Shown here piece by piece: positions 26,531 through 36,918 of a stretch of DNA of 64,000 nucleotides. Below the pieces are notes generated by a model. The model was not told where the DNA came from. It did not search any database and saw only the letters and a list, made by a program, of their open reading frames with translations. The stretch spans positions 9,994 through 73,993 of the forward strand of contig CAJPTC010000011.1 of assembly GCA_905373475.1 (NCBI GenBank), read 5' to 3'. Source of the stretch: Bacteroidia bacterium. Lineage in GTDB: Bacteria > Bacteroidota > Bacteroidia > Bacteroidales > CAJPTX01. Each line of letters starts with the position of its first letter. The first letter of the stretch is position 1. The translations under genes and the position numbers were made by a program.

Positions 26531-29500
26531 GTGGTGGGTGCTATAGAGAGTGTAGGTAGAGGAAAGAGGGCAGGCTTGTGGCTTGCCATGTCGCTGTTGC
26601 TGTGTATGCAAATATTCGCGGTACAAGCACAAGAGAATGAGACGCCTACAGGCTCAATGCGTACACCAGGGTTGCCCCCACTAGTTGCCCAAAAGTACGA
26701 AGTGATATATGATGCGCGAACGGGCAACTACTTCGTTTACAATAAGATTGGCGATTTAACCGTAGGACAACCGCGCGTACTAACCGCACAGGAATATCGC
26801 GATTTCCGACGTGAAGAGTCTATGCGCCAGTTTTGGCAGAATTCGCACGGTGAGCAGCGCGACAATACAGCAGCAGGAAGCCGAATCCTACCCGTCTTGC
26901 AAGTGGGGGGCGATGAATTCGATCGTATATTCGGTAGCAACGTCATAGAGATTGTACCACAAGGGTCGGCGGAGTTAACTTTTGGCGTAACCCATTCGAA
27001 TACCGAGAACTACGCTTTGCCAGAAGATATGCGTAGCAATACGACCTTTGATTTCGATACTAAGCTTCAGATTAACCTCACGGGTCGCATTGGCGACAAA
27101 TTGCGTCTTGACGTCAAGTACAACACCGAGGCGACGTTCGATTTTGAAACGAACGTTAAGGTAGAGTATACGGGGCACGAAGATGAGATTATACAGAAGA
27201 TCGAGGCGGGGAATGTCTCAATGCCCCTACCAGGCTCTTTGATTACAGGAAGTCAGAGTTTGTTTGGTTTCCGAACAGACTTGAAGTTCGGGCGCTTGAA
27301 TGTTTCTACAGTGCTCTCGCAGCGTAAAGGGCAAGCACAAACCATTGAGGTAAAAGGCGGTGCACAAACAAAAACTTTTGAAGTGCGTGCTGACCAGTAT
27401 GAGGCCAATAGGCACTTTTTCCTTTCCAAATATTTTTATGATCGTTACGACCAAGCATTAAGTCAGTTACCGCTCGTTGGCTCAGGGATAGAAATCCAGA
27501 AGATCGAGGTGTGGGTGACGAATAAACAGGGACGTTTTGACGACTCGCGCGATGTGGTCGCTTTTGTCGATTTGGCAGAAGTAGGTAGCAATATCTTCTC
27601 CAATACTGTTGTGCATCCTGTGGCAGGCGAACGGCTTCCGAGCAACGGTAGCAACACCTTGTACAACGATATGACTCGCGGTCCTTATGCGGGCATTCGT
27701 TCTCTTGCCGATGTAACTGCCATCTTAGCCCCTCTTTCAGCCCAAAATTTCCAAAACGGACAAGATTATGAGAAGCTGGAGAGCGCGCGTAAGTTGCGCC
27801 CCAACGAGTATACGTTGAATACAAAGCTCGGCTTCATCTCTCTGAATATGTCGCTCAATGCCGACGAGGTCTTGGCGGTAGCCTACGAATATACCTATCA
27901 GGGACGTACCTACAAAGTAGGAGAACTTTCGACAGATGGAATCAATGCGCCAGATGCTTTGGTGGTGAAACTCTTAAAGGGGACAGATTTATCGCCAGCT
28001 ATGCCTACATGGCGTTTGATGATGAAAAACATCTACTCGCTTGGCGCTTTCCAACTGGCAAAGAAAGATTTCCAGCTCGATGTGCTCTATCAGGATGATG
28101 AGATCGGAACGGCGGTCAACTACTTGAGTAAGGGGCATCTACAACGCGAGCCGCTACTCTCCGTACTCAACCTAGACAACTTAAATTCGCAGGGCGACTA
28201 TGGTCCCGATGGCGTGTTTGACTATGTTGAAGGCGTTACGATACTCCCAGCTACAGGGCGTTTCATCTTCCCTATGGTTGAACCTTTTGGCTCGTATCTT
28301 GCCAACAAGATAGGAGATCCTACTGTGGCAGATGAGTTGTGTTATCGCGAATTGTACGACAGCACGTTGTCGCGCGCACAGCAGGCGGCGGAAAAGAATA
28401 AGTTCATCATTCGTGGCGAATACCAATCCAGTAGTAACTCCGAGATCTCACTCAATGCGCCCAATGTACCCAAAGGTTCTGTTGTGGTTACGGCTGGCGG
28501 ACAGCGTTTGGTTGAGAATACCGATTATGTCGTAGATTATCTCCTTGGTACGGTGAAAATTCTTAACCAAGGACTTCTTGAATCAGGTACGCCAATCAAA
28601 GTTTCGCTTGAGAGCAACCTAGGGCTTGATTTTCAAACGAAAACACTAGTAGGTACGCATCTCGATTATCGTTTCAACGAAAAATTCCACATTGGTGGTA
28701 CGGTACTCAACTTGACAGAGCGCCCTCTTACCAAAAAGGTGAATTACGGGAACGAAGCCATGTCGAATACGATATGGGGCTTGAATTCGTCGTACGAGAC
28801 GGAAGTTCCATGGCTTACCCGTGCCGTAGACATGCTTCCATTTTTGGAAACGAAGGAAAAATCTTCTTTCTCGTTTGATGCCGAAATGGCGCACTTCATT
28901 CCAGGTCAGTCCAGTCACCTAGATAAGCGCGGAGCAGTCTACCTAGATGATTTTGAGGCCAATAAATCGCTTATTGACCTCCGTATGTGGAATGCTTGGA
29001 GTTTGGCGAGTGTGCCACAGGGGCAAACGGCATTATTCCCAGAAGGAGAATATGTAAACGATCTGCGTTCTGGAATGCAACGTGCGCGCTTGGCGTGGTA
29101 TACCATAGATCCCTTGTTTTTGCGCAATTCGTCGCTTACTCCCGCTCACATTCGCAATAATCCAGACGAGCAGAGTAGCCATTTTGTGCGCGAAATAGAA
29201 GAGCAGGAACTCTTCCCAAATCGGAGTATTCCACAAGGTCAGCCCACTACGTTACCTGTTTTCAACTTAGCATTTTATCCGTCGGAGCGTGGTCCTTACA
29301 ACTACGATGCATCGCGTGTCAATGCCGATGGATCGTTACAGAGCCCCACTTCGCGTTGGGGTGGGATTATGCGAGCATTGCCAGTAACCGATTTTGAAAA
29401 CTCCAACATTGAATACCTCGAGTTCTGGTTGATGGATCCATTTGCAGAGGATCGGAATACGACGGGAGGTGAACTCTATTTCAACTTAGGGAATGTTTCG

Positions 29501-32500
29501 GAAGATATTTTGCGCGACGGGCGTAAGTTCTTTGAAAACGGACTGCCTGTAGATGATGATCCAACGAAGACTGAAAACACGGCGTGGGGACGCGTTCCGA
29601 AGGTACAGTCTACGGTTATGGCATTTGATAACGATCCGAACAATCGTGCAAAACAGGATGTCGGGCTAGATGGATTGAACTCGGAATCAGAGTCAGCATT
29701 CTTTGCAGCCTACCTCTCTTCGCTCTCTGCCGCAGTAGGAAGCTCGAGCGAAGCGATGGAGCAAGCGCGTAGAGACCCTTCCTCCGACGATTTCCGCTAT
29801 TTCCGTTCCTCCGACTACGATAATGCTCGCACGGGGATACTAGATCGTTACAAATATTTCAATAATACAGAAGGCAATAGCCCAACGACGGAGCAGTCCC
29901 GCGAATCTTACCCGACAGCGGGGACAACGCTTCCAGATGTAGAGGATATCAACCGTGATAATACCCTCAGCGACAACGAGAGCTACTACCAGTATCATGT
30001 AGCGTTGCGCAAGAACGAACTAGAAGTTGGAAGAAACTATGTGACCGATAAGGTGATCTCCAAAACAAAGTTTGCCAATGGGCGAGAGTCTTCGGTTGCG
30101 TGGTATCAGTTCAAAATCCCGTTGAAGGAGTATGAAGAGCGTGTGGGCTACATTCAGGATTTTAAGTCTATGCGTTTCCTGCGTCTCTATCTCCGCGGTT
30201 TTGATACACCTGTTTTTCTGCGTTTTGCAACTCTAGGTCTGGTGCGTGGTGAGTGGCGTCGTTATGAACGCTCGTTGCTGGAGGCGCAGGAACAGTTGGG
30301 TGGTGGAGGCTCTGAAGTTACTTTCTTCGATGTCTCGGCTGTAAACATAGAGGAGAATAGTACACGCACTCCCGTGAACTACGTTTTGCCGCCGGGTGTA
30401 ACGCGCGAAATTGATGCAAGCCAAACCGTTGAGAACGAGCTAAATGAGCAGTCTATGGAGCTTAAAGTTGGCAACCTGCTCGACGGTGATGCGCGTGCCG
30501 CATTCCGAACTGTTAGCTACGATTTGCGAAACTACAAACGGATGTCGATGGATGTCCATGCTGAGGCATTGATCGACGAACCTCTGAAAGATGGTGAGCT
30601 GTCGCTGTTTTTGCGCTTAGGTTCAGACTATACGTCGAACTATTATGAGTATGAGGTGCCCTTAAAACTCACAGCGCCAGGATTCTACAGTAATACGAAC
30701 GAGGGTGACCGCAGAAGTGTATGGCCACGTGAAAATTCTATAGATATCAACCTCTCCGAATTTCGAGAGGTGAAGTTACTGCGAGATGCTGCGCTGCGCA
30801 ATTTGACGGGGCAGACTGTCCGCGATGCGTATCGCGTAGAAAAAGATGGGCGCTTTATTTCGGTGGTTGGTCATCCAAGTATGGGGCAGGTGCGTGTCCT
30901 TATGATTGGGATACGAAACCCGAAACTCGGTCCAGCGCTTGACGACGGACATGCCAAATCGGGCATCGTGTGGGTGAATGAGTTACGTCTTTCGCGTCTC
31001 GATCAAACAGGCGGTTGGGCGGCACTTGCTTCCATGAATACGCGCATGGCAGACTTTGGCTCTGTCAGTCTGACGGGACGTTTGGAAACCCCAGGCTTTG
31101 GTGCATTGGAAAATAAGGTAAATGAACGATCGAAAGAGCTTACCTATCAGTACGATGCCAATGCAAATCTCGAATTCGGGAAGTTCTTCCCCAAGCGCTG
31201 GGAGGTGAGCATACCGTTCTATGTATCGCATGGTGAAACCTTTGCTAATCCAGAATACAACCCGCTAGATCCCGACGTTCCGTTCGATGAGGCACTAGAC
31301 CATCTCCCAACGCAAGCTGAGAAGGAGCAACTAAAGGAGATCGCGCAAGATTATGTCCGCCGTCGCAGTCTGAATTTTACCAATGTGCGTGTGAATAAGC
31401 AGAGCCGTGATCCGCGACCATGGGATTTGGGTAACTTCTCAGTAACATACGCTTACAACGAGCAAAATGCGCACAATGTGAAGACGGAGTATAGAAACCA
31501 AGTGGCGCATAAGGGGATGTTTGCCTATGCATTTAGCGCACGCCCGAAGTCCTATGAACCTTTCCGCCGCATCGGTTTCTTGTCTAGCAACTATTTCGCC
31601 ATTATTCGCGACCTCAATTTTACACCGATGCCTCGTCAGATTACTTTCCGTACGGAGGTAAATCGGAATTTCCTAGAGCAGAAACTACGCAATATCAATA
31701 GTCCTGCATTGCAGATGCGTCCCACGTATGCGAAAAGTTTTGAGTGGAACAGATCTTACGGCGTGAACTGGGACTTGATGCGCAATTTGCGCCTAGATTT
31801 TACGGCGAACAACATGGCTGTTATAGACGAACCTGAGGGGCAGACTCTATCGCAGCTTGAGGGGGCTGCGCGACAGGCGTGGAAAGATTCGGTGTGGTCT
31901 AGTGTACGACACTTCGGTCGCACGACCCAGTATAACCATCACATAGGGGCTACCTACAATCCGTCTATCAACAAATTGCCCTTCTTGGGTTGGCTGAGTG
32001 GTACGGCCTCCTATTCTGCCGACTACCGCTGGGATGCTGCGCGTCGTGTGGCACAAAATGTGAATCTGAATGTGGGTAATACCCTTCAGAATGCCGCTAC
32101 AATACAGCTGTCGGCGCAGGCAAGTTTTACGACTCTGTATTCCAAGATCCCGTATTTGAACAATATCAACCAGAAGTTTGAACGGATTGGTAACGGAACA
32201 GAGGCAGCAGGAGCGACACAACAAGAGATGAAAACTGTGCGCTTTGAGCGCGAGCGTTTTAATATACCCGTAGGGCAGAAGCGGTCGGTTACCCACAACC
32301 TTAATTCGGAAGAGGTTACCGCTAAGTACGTAAATCGCGATGGTACGGAAGTCCCGCTTGAGGTTGAGGTAATTGGTAAAAATCGTATTCGTGTGGGCAG
32401 TAATACAGCGCTAAGCCGTGGTAAGCTGGTGCTTGAAGCTCAAAAGCCCGTAACGAGTATCTCGCCTGCACTGTTCGGAGAAGGAATTCTACGTGTACTG

Positions 32501-33862
32501 ATGGGGCTAAGAAGTGTTTCGGCAAGCTACTCGCAGACAGACGGGACGTTTGTGCCTGGCTATTTACCTGGAACTACTCTCTTTGGTTTTGAAGGTGTAC
32601 ATGCGGGCGCCGCGCCAGGTTGGCCCTTTGTGCTCGGGTGGCAAGATCCCGATTTTGCGCGTCGCGCAGCTTCTAATGGTTGGCTAACGCTAGATACGGC
32701 GCAAGTGGATGCCTATAAGTTGACTCGCAATACGAACTTCACCTACCGTATAAATATTGAACCTTTCCCATTCTTCCGAGTGGATATTACGGGTTCGCGA
32801 CAGTTTTCGCGCAATCGTAGCGAATTCTATCGCCCCTCCTCCATGGGAGACTTTGAGGTACTAAACCCTGTGGAAAGTGGCAACTTTTCCATTTCATGTC
32901 TCTTTATCCGTACGACCTTTGAAAGCAGTGGTCGGAACGGCGATAAATATGCATCACCAGCTTTCGATAAATTCCGTGAAAGTCGTCTAGAAATAGCGCG
33001 ACGGGTCGCAGCGAATCGTTCCAGTTCTACGGCTACTGGGCCAGATGGCGTTTTTCCCGATGGTTTTAGTGGTGTCTCGCAAGATGTGCTTATTCCTGCC
33101 TTCTTGGCTGCCTACATGGGTAGTAGCCCCGATGATGTCTCTTTGGCTACCTTCCCTACCATCCCTTTACCAAACTGGCAGATTACGTATGACGGGCTAT
33201 CGCGCATGACCTTCTTTAAGGAACTATTCCGTCAGGTATCTCTACGGCATGGGTATAGAGCCAACTATATCATAGGCAACTACCAAACCAATGAGGCTTA
33301 TCAGGAAGGAGCAGACGGTTTGTCGTACGTACGCAATGTACAAGACGATTATATCTCGCGCTATCAAGTGACGAACGTCTCTATTTCCGAGCAGTTTAGC
33401 CCCCTTATTGGGCTAGATTTAGGTTTTGCCAACTCTTTGACCACCAAAGCGGAGGTGCGTAAGAATCGTTCTTTGGCAATGAGTTTTGCCAACAACCAGC
33501 TTACGGATATGGATAGTTGGGAGTACGTTCTGGGGGCAGGTTATCGTTTCGAGAATCTCCCCATCGTGCTGAAAAACCAGCTTGGAGGAAAGAAAGTTGT
33601 AAAGAGCGAATTGCGTGTACAGGGCGATTTCTCGGTGCGCAACACACAGACTATTCTCCGTAAACTCGTAGAGAATACCAATACGCCTACTGCGGGGCAG
33701 TGGTCGTATGCTCTGAAGCTTTCGGCGGATTATATGATTACGGAGCAGATAAATATCCGCTTTTTCCTAGACCGAACGGTAAATACTCCTCTTGTTTCAC
33801 TAAGCTTCCCCACCTCTACTACGAGCTTCGGCTTCAGCGTTCGGTTTATTCTTGAACAGTAG
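26531..33862 (+). CDS. sprA: Type IX secretion system outer-membrane translocon SprA/Sov
   Basis: At 2443 residues this is a full-length SprA-type barrel, the pore through which T9SS cargo crosses the outer membrane. A signal peptide (basic VGRGKR, hydrophobic LWLAMSLLL, end at AVQAQ) is followed by conserved SprA segments such as NLTGRIGDKLRLDVKYNTEATFDFE split by hydrophobic strands, GNVSMPLPGSLITGSQSLFG, and late strands ending VRFILEQ. The start is a GTG (26531 or 26534): the first in-frame ATG (26588) would lose the basic signal-peptide end. No frameshift is seen. Other translocon parts (PorV, Plug) and obvious cargo are not in the window. It follows ruvA by 10 bases. Confidence 0.96.
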   Translation: MVGAIESVGRGKRAGLWLAMSLLLCMQIFAVQAQENETPTGSMRTPGLPPLVAQKYEVIYDARTGNYFVYNKIGDLTVGQPRVLTAQEYRDFRREESMRQFWQNSHGEQRDNTAAGSRILPVLQVGGDEFDRIFGSNVIEIVPQGSAELTFGVTHSNTENYALPEDMRSNTTFDFDTKLQINLTGRIGDKLRLDVKYNTEATFDFETNVKVEYTGHEDEIIQKIEAGNVSMPLPGSLITGSQSLFGFRTDLKFGRLNVSTVLSQRKGQAQTIEVKGGAQTKTFEVRADQYEANRHFFLSKYFYDRYDQALSQLPLVGSGIEIQKIEVWVTNKQGRFDDSRDVVAFVDLAEVGSNIFSNTVVHPVAGERLPSNGSNTLYNDMTRGPYAGIRSLADVTAILAPLSAQNFQNGQDYEKLESARKLRPNEYTLNTKLGFISLNMSLNADEVLAVAYEYTYQGRTYKVGELSTDGINAPDALVVKLLKGTDLSPAMPTWRLMMKNIYSLGAFQLAKKDFQLDVLYQDDEIGTAVNYLSKGHLQREPLLSVLNLDNLNSQGDYGPDGVFDYVEGVTILPATGRFIFPMVEPFGSYLANKIGDPTVADELCYRELYDSTLSRAQQAAEKNKFIIRGEYQSSSNSEISLNAPNVPKGSVVVTAGGQRLVENTDYVVDYLLGTVKILNQGLLESGTPIKVSLESNLGLDFQTKTLVGTHLDYRFNEKFHIGGTVLNLTERPLTKKVNYGNEAMSNTIWGLNSSYETEVPWLTRAVDMLPFLETKEKSSFSFDAEMAHFIPGQSSHLDKRGAVYLDDFEANKSLIDLRMWNAWSLASVPQGQTALFPEGEYVNDLRSGMQRARLAWYTIDPLFLRNSSLTPAHIRNNPDEQSSHFVREIEEQELFPNRSIPQGQPTTLPVFNLAFYPSERGPYNYDASRVNADGSLQSPTSRWGGIMRALPVTDFENSNIEYLEFWLMDPFAEDRNTTGGELYFNLGNVSEDILRDGRKFFENGLPVDDDPTKTENTAWGRVPKVQSTVMAFDNDPNNRAKQDVGLDGLNSESESAFFAAYLSSLSAAVGSSSEAMEQARRDPSSDDFRYFRSSDYDNARTGILDRYKYFNNTEGNSPTTEQSRESYPTAGTTLPDVEDINRDNTLSDNESYYQYHVALRKNELEVGRNYVTDKVISKTKFANGRESSVAWYQFKIPLKEYEERVGYIQDFKSMRFLRLYLRGFDTPVFLRFATLGLVRGEWRRYERSLLEAQEQLGGGGSEVTFFDVSAVNIEENSTRTPVNYVLPPGVTREIDASQTVENELNEQSMELKVGNLLDGDARAAFRTVSYDLRNYKRMSMDVHAEALIDEPLKDGELSLFLRLGSDYTSNYYEYEVPLKLTAPGFYSNTNEGDRRSVWPRENSIDINLSEFREVKLLRDAALRNLTGQTVRDAYRVEKDGRFISVVGHPSMGQVRVLMIGIRNPKLGPALDDGHAKSGIVWVNELRLSRLDQTGGWAALASMNTRMADFGSVSLTGRLETPGFGALENKVNERSKELTYQYDANANLEFGKFFPKRWEVSIPFYVSHGETFANPEYNPLDPDVPFDEALDHLPTQAEKEQLKEIAQDYVRRRSLNFTNVRVNKQSRDPRPWDLGNFSVTYAYNEQNAHNVKTEYRNQVAHKGMFAYAFSARPKSYEPFRRIGFLSSNYFAIIRDLNFTPMPRQITFRTEVNRNFLEQKLRNINSPALQMRPTYAKSFEWNRSYGVNWDLMRNLRLDFTANNMAVIDEPEGQTLSQLEGAARQAWKDSVWSSVRHFGRTTQYNHHIGATYNPSINKLPFLGWLSGTASYSADYRWDAARRVAQNVNLNVGNTLQNAATIQLSAQASFTTLYSKIPYLNNINQKFERIGNGTEAAGATQQEMKTVRFERERFNIPVGQKRSVTHNLNSEEVTAKYVNRDGTEVPLEVEVIGKNRIRVGSNTALSRGKLVLEAQKPVTSISPALFGEGILRVLMGLRSVSASYSQTDGTFVPGYLPGTTLFGFEGVHAGAAPGWPFVLGWQDPDFARRAASNGWLTLDTAQVDAYKLTRNTNFTYRINIEPFPFFRVDITGSRQFSRNRSEFYRPSSMGDFEVLNPVESGNFSISCLFIRTTFESSGRNGDKYASPAFDKFRESRLEIARRVAANRSSSTATGPDGVFPDGFSGVSQDVLIPAFLAAYMGSSPDDVSLATFPTIPLPNWQITYDGLSRMTFFKELFRQVSLRHGYRANYIIGNYQTNEAYQEGADGLSYVRNVQDDYISRYQVTNVSISEQFSPLIGLDLGFANSLTTKAEVRKNRSLAMSFANNQLTDMDSWEYVLGAGYRFENLPIVLKNQLGGKKVVKSELRVQGDFSVRNTQTILRKLVENTNTPTAGQWSYALKLSADYMITEQINIRFFLDRTVNTPLVSLSFPTSTTSFGFSVRFILEQ

Positions 33863-33918
33863 TTGGGCTGAGAAGGTCGTGCAGAACGGCATTCTGGCGC
33901 AACATAGCGTTAGGGTAT

Positions 33919-35454
33919 ATGGTGGTGCGAAGCTGCCTCGTCCTTCTCTTCCTGTTAGGGGTTGTCGGTCAATGTGCGGCTCGTCGCAACTATCGTCAGA
34001 CCTCGCGCCTTCTTATGCGAACGCCCCAAGAGCATTCGGGTAGTGTCTTGCTTCATAGGCAGTTCGTGCAGCACAACATCGTAGCGCGCGATTTTTTACC
34101 ACAGCGCCCTTTGTGGGAAGTGGCACTTGAGATGAATCTCAAGCAGCACGATACGGCTCTAATTTCACCCCTATTTCTCCAAAAAACGCAAGAATACACC
34201 CTCGTAGGACGCTGGGAGTATATTCAGAGCGAACGAACCTATTTCGGCGATTTTCGTGGAGGATATTCCTCTTTCGGAAGCTTGAAAGGAGCAAAATCGC
34301 CACATACCGATTATTTTTACCCATACCTTGTACTAGATACCACACGCAGTGCGATTCATGCTTGGAATGCGAATGTCGCGTTCGGACATATTTGGCGTAC
34401 GCGGCAGTGGATTTTTGGTGTGGCGGGGGAGTGTAAAGTAAATCGCACACTCGCTGAAGGAGCTATCCAGCATCTCACTAAAGGATTCGAATTATCATTG
34501 CGCGAGGGAGTATATGTCTGGGTCGATGATTATTGGTTGGGGCAGTGGGCGGCATTTTCTTATTATTGGCAGTGGTTGAACCTTACCTCGCAGATAGGAG
34601 CAAAGCCCTTTTATCGTCACCTCGGCTTCGGGCTTTGGAATTGGGATAGAACAGTTGCCGCAGAAGCGATGTCGTTTGAAAATAAAACGGGACAAGTGGC
34701 GGCAGGGCTACAGGTGTCCGCGCGAGACGAGGGCTTAGTTGCCGATATTCATGGCGCGCATCGTTGGATGTCGCATGCCGATAAAGATTATTTGGCAGCC
34801 GCCTCATCCGAACGTCAGGATCTGAGTGCACGCCTGGGGTACAAACTCGAATTGGGAGAAAGTACCACCGAGTTGCTTGCCGATTTTAGGTTACAGAATC
34901 GAACAGGAGTAGAACATTTTTACGACTCAGTGGGTCCTCGTGGCAACAAACGTTATGATCGCCTATTTGCTTCGCCCATGTATACGCAAGTGGCGCGCAT
35001 ATTAGGGGGAAGTTTGGCCTGTGAACTACCCATTCATACAGGATATCTGTGGGGACGACTTTTTGGAGGGTATGGGATCTACAGGAGCAAATATGAGAAT
35101 CCGGAGAACAAATATCGCTTCTCCTATTGGCGTTGCGAGCTCGAAGTAGGCTATCTTTTCCGTCGCCACCACGATTGGCTTTCGTTCCAGCTGCTGTGTG
35201 TGTGGCAACCTCTTCTAGAAAAAGAACGCCAATTCTCGCCACACGTGAAAGAGCCGCTCAAATCGAGCTTTCTTTTGCCCATGCTCGAATATAACGAGGC
35301 AATGCGGATAGAACCTCGCCTGCGACTAGAATACGGCTACAAATTACCTCGTTCCTTTACTCTAATTGCTGGGCCGCATCTGGGGCTTGTTTCCTTTCTG
35401 GGGCTCGGATATGAGTTTTATGGAGGTCTAGTGCTCCGTATTTGCAAAGAATAA
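33919..35454 (+). CDS. Probable outer-membrane beta-barrel protein (DUF6850-like)
   Basis: The 511-residue protein begins with a signal peptide (MVVRSCLVLLFLLGVVGQCAA) and is then rich in aromatic residues in alternating patterns (for example TYFGDFRGGYSSFGSLKGAKS), typical of long outer-membrane strands. The C-terminus alternates aromatic and glycine (LGYEFYGGLVLRI). The pattern suggests the DUF6850 barrel family, which I cannot confirm by search. It is 56 bases after sprA and on the same strand, so it may be co-expressed and could be a T9SS accessory protein or an unrelated porin-like barrel. Confidence 0.75.
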   Translation: MVVRSCLVLLFLLGVVGQCAARRNYRQTSRLLMRTPQEHSGSVLLHRQFVQHNIVARDFLPQRPLWEVALEMNLKQHDTALISPLFLQKTQEYTLVGRWEYIQSERTYFGDFRGGYSSFGSLKGAKSPHTDYFYPYLVLDTTRSAIHAWNANVAFGHIWRTRQWIFGVAGECKVNRTLAEGAIQHLTKGFELSLREGVYVWVDDYWLGQWAAFSYYWQWLNLTSQIGAKPFYRHLGFGLWNWDRTVAAEAMSFENKTGQVAAGLQVSARDEGLVADIHGAHRWMSHADKDYLAAASSERQDLSARLGYKLELGESTTELLADFRLQNRTGVEHFYDSVGPRGNKRYDRLFASPMYTQVARILGGSLACELPIHTGYLWGRLFGGYGIYRSKYENPENKYRFSYWRCELEVGYLFRRHHDWLSFQLLCVWQPLLEKERQFSPHVKEPLKSSFLLPMLEYNEAMRIEPRLRLEYGYKLPRSFTLIAGPHLGLVSFLGLGYEFYGGLVLRICKE

Positions 35455-36057
35455 GAGTATGATGAAGTGCAGCGGTTATTTAATGAGCGATATTGCTCAA
35501 TAACTGAACATGTTGAGCCAAAATATAATGTGTAGAGGAGGCTGAGAAAAGAAAAAGTCAAACTAGTACGAATCTCTGGGCATAATACTCCTTCGTCTGA
35601 AGGAGTAGAGATTGAGGGAAGCTCTGAAATACTGGTAATGCTGAAAAAGGAAAAACAAGAAATCATTCTAAAACGTCGCGATCTTGAAACCGCGTGGTTA
35701 CGCGTGGCAGTTCGATACCGATTTCTTGGTGTATACATGGTACCGCAATACCAACAGTTTATTACAGCACATTTTGAATTCTCATTTCCTTTTGCAGCGT
35801 ATCGACAAACAGGCGCAATTAGTACAACACTGTGAATCAACACAGAAACGCGTGGTACATGGAGGAATGGATGACGATTTCCGTACACGGCGCATCTCTA
35901 AATTTGCGATGACCCTAAATTTCAGGAGTGCTTGAGGCAAATGCAAGAACGCTTTTGTATAGGAAACTGTGCTGAGTGGCGCGAAACTTTCAGGAAGTTA
36001 GAAGATGTGCTGATGTACATAAAGTCAAGATGTAACTATCCCATATCTCAATCATGA
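35455..36057 (+). pseudogene. Decayed gene (one stop, two frameshifts), coupled to the next gene
   Basis: No intact frame covers this 600-base stretch, but broken pieces read like one protein. In the frame of the preceding barrel gene, after its stop, comes YDEVQRLFNERY, then TAG at 35533-35535, then KLVRISGHNTPSSEGVEIE and KEKQEIILKRRDLETAW to about 35710. Sense then moves to the +1 frame (RIDKQAQLVQHC, to about 35905) and returns to the first frame (DDPKFQECLRQMQERFC, WRETFRKLEDVLMYIK) ending at a TGA at 36055-36057. That stop overlaps the ATG of the next gene by four bases, as in a real coupled gene pair. I recognise no family. Confidence 0.55.
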
Positions 36058-36797
36058 AAAAGACTTTGTTAAACAAGAAGCGCCGTGAGATAGTCAAAGA
36101 GCGCTTTGATGAGGTTTTCCGTTCGGCGGGCTACGACTGGAAAGCGGGTAAAAAGTCGGAACGTACTATTTATTACCGAAAAGAGGATGGACGAACTGAT
36201 ATGTGTTTGCTCTCTTTTAGCTTCTCTGGAGCAGTGGAGATCGAGGTGTCAGAACGTTTGGTTTTGTTAGACGAGATCGAGGAAATCGTGGAAAGGATGT
36301 ACCCCGATATAAAATGTTATACAGACGCTAGAAAATTCTATTTCGCAGATTTGTATGAGCCTACGTTACGAGACACATCGTTGGGAAATAAAGAATATGG
36401 TTGTTGGTCCTTGCCAGTGCGGTCTCGTTTTAGTACTCTCAATGCGATCGAACTCTTTTGTGAGAATTATTTCACCTACTATTTTGAGACGGCCGCGGAA
36501 GAAATAGAGAACTATGTAATTCTGCCACGTCTGTTGCTACGCCTGGAAGAGTTTCACGATGAAATTCTTGGGCGCGAGTTGTGTCCGCTTTATGGTATGC
36601 AAGCAGACTTGGTAGAGCTTATTATCTCGCGTTTATGCGGCGATTCCAACTATACGAAACTGCTACGAGAATATGAAACACGACGAAACACATCGAAGGA
36701 TAAGCAATACCTCAGATATGTGTGGAAATTTCCATCGTTAGATAGGGTAAGAAGTGTGCTTGAAAGTGTTCGTCCTGCGTACAGTGTTTTGAATTAG
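36054..36797 (+). CDS. Protein of unknown function in a decayed accessory locus
   Basis: The 247-residue protein has no signal or membrane helix. It is charged, with an N-terminal Lys/Arg-rich segment (MKKTLLNKKRREIVKERFDEVF), a middle strand-rich part and a helical C-terminal half ending LDRVRSVLESVRPAYSVLN. I recognise no domain. Its ATG overlaps the stop of the decayed upstream gene (ATGA). The size, position among broken small genes and lack of homology look like an orphan immunity or other accessory protein, but this is only a guess from context. Confidence 0.65.
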   Translation: MKKTLLNKKRREIVKERFDEVFRSAGYDWKAGKKSERTIYYRKEDGRTDMCLLSFSFSGAVEIEVSERLVLLDEIEEIVERMYPDIKCYTDARKFYFADLYEPTLRDTSLGNKEYGCWSLPVRSRFSTLNAIELFCENYFTYYFETAAEEIENYVILPRLLLRLEEFHDEILGRELCPLYGMQADLVELIISRLCGDSNYTKLLREYETRRNTSKDKQYLRYVWKFPSLDRVRSVLESVRPAYSVLN

Positions 36798-36802
36798 AGA
36801 AA

Positions 36803-36918
36803 ATGAAAAAAAACGAACCGTTAAAATTGCACTTGAACACTTGACGGAAGTATTGCGGCTTTGGGGTTCTCTGTTAGTACACGGCTATTGTACCGAAATT
36901 TCAAATCACGAGTGCTAG
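36803..36918 (+). pseudogene. Short gene fragment with a frameshift at an A run
   Basis: An ATG at 36803 is followed by a run of eight A (36806-36813). In that frame only 13 codons are read, but adding one A gives MKKKRTVKIALEHLTEVL and further to a TAG at 36916-36918, a coding-like stretch of about 38 residues. It starts five bases after the stop of the 247-residue gene. It is probably a broken or truncated third member of this locus; chance cannot be excluded. Confidence 0.35.

Noticed and set aside
35418..35888. Minus-strand open frame of 156 codons
   Set aside because: Composition is Ser/Arg/Tyr-rich without a domain, and the opposite strand gives better coding segments (decayed gene).
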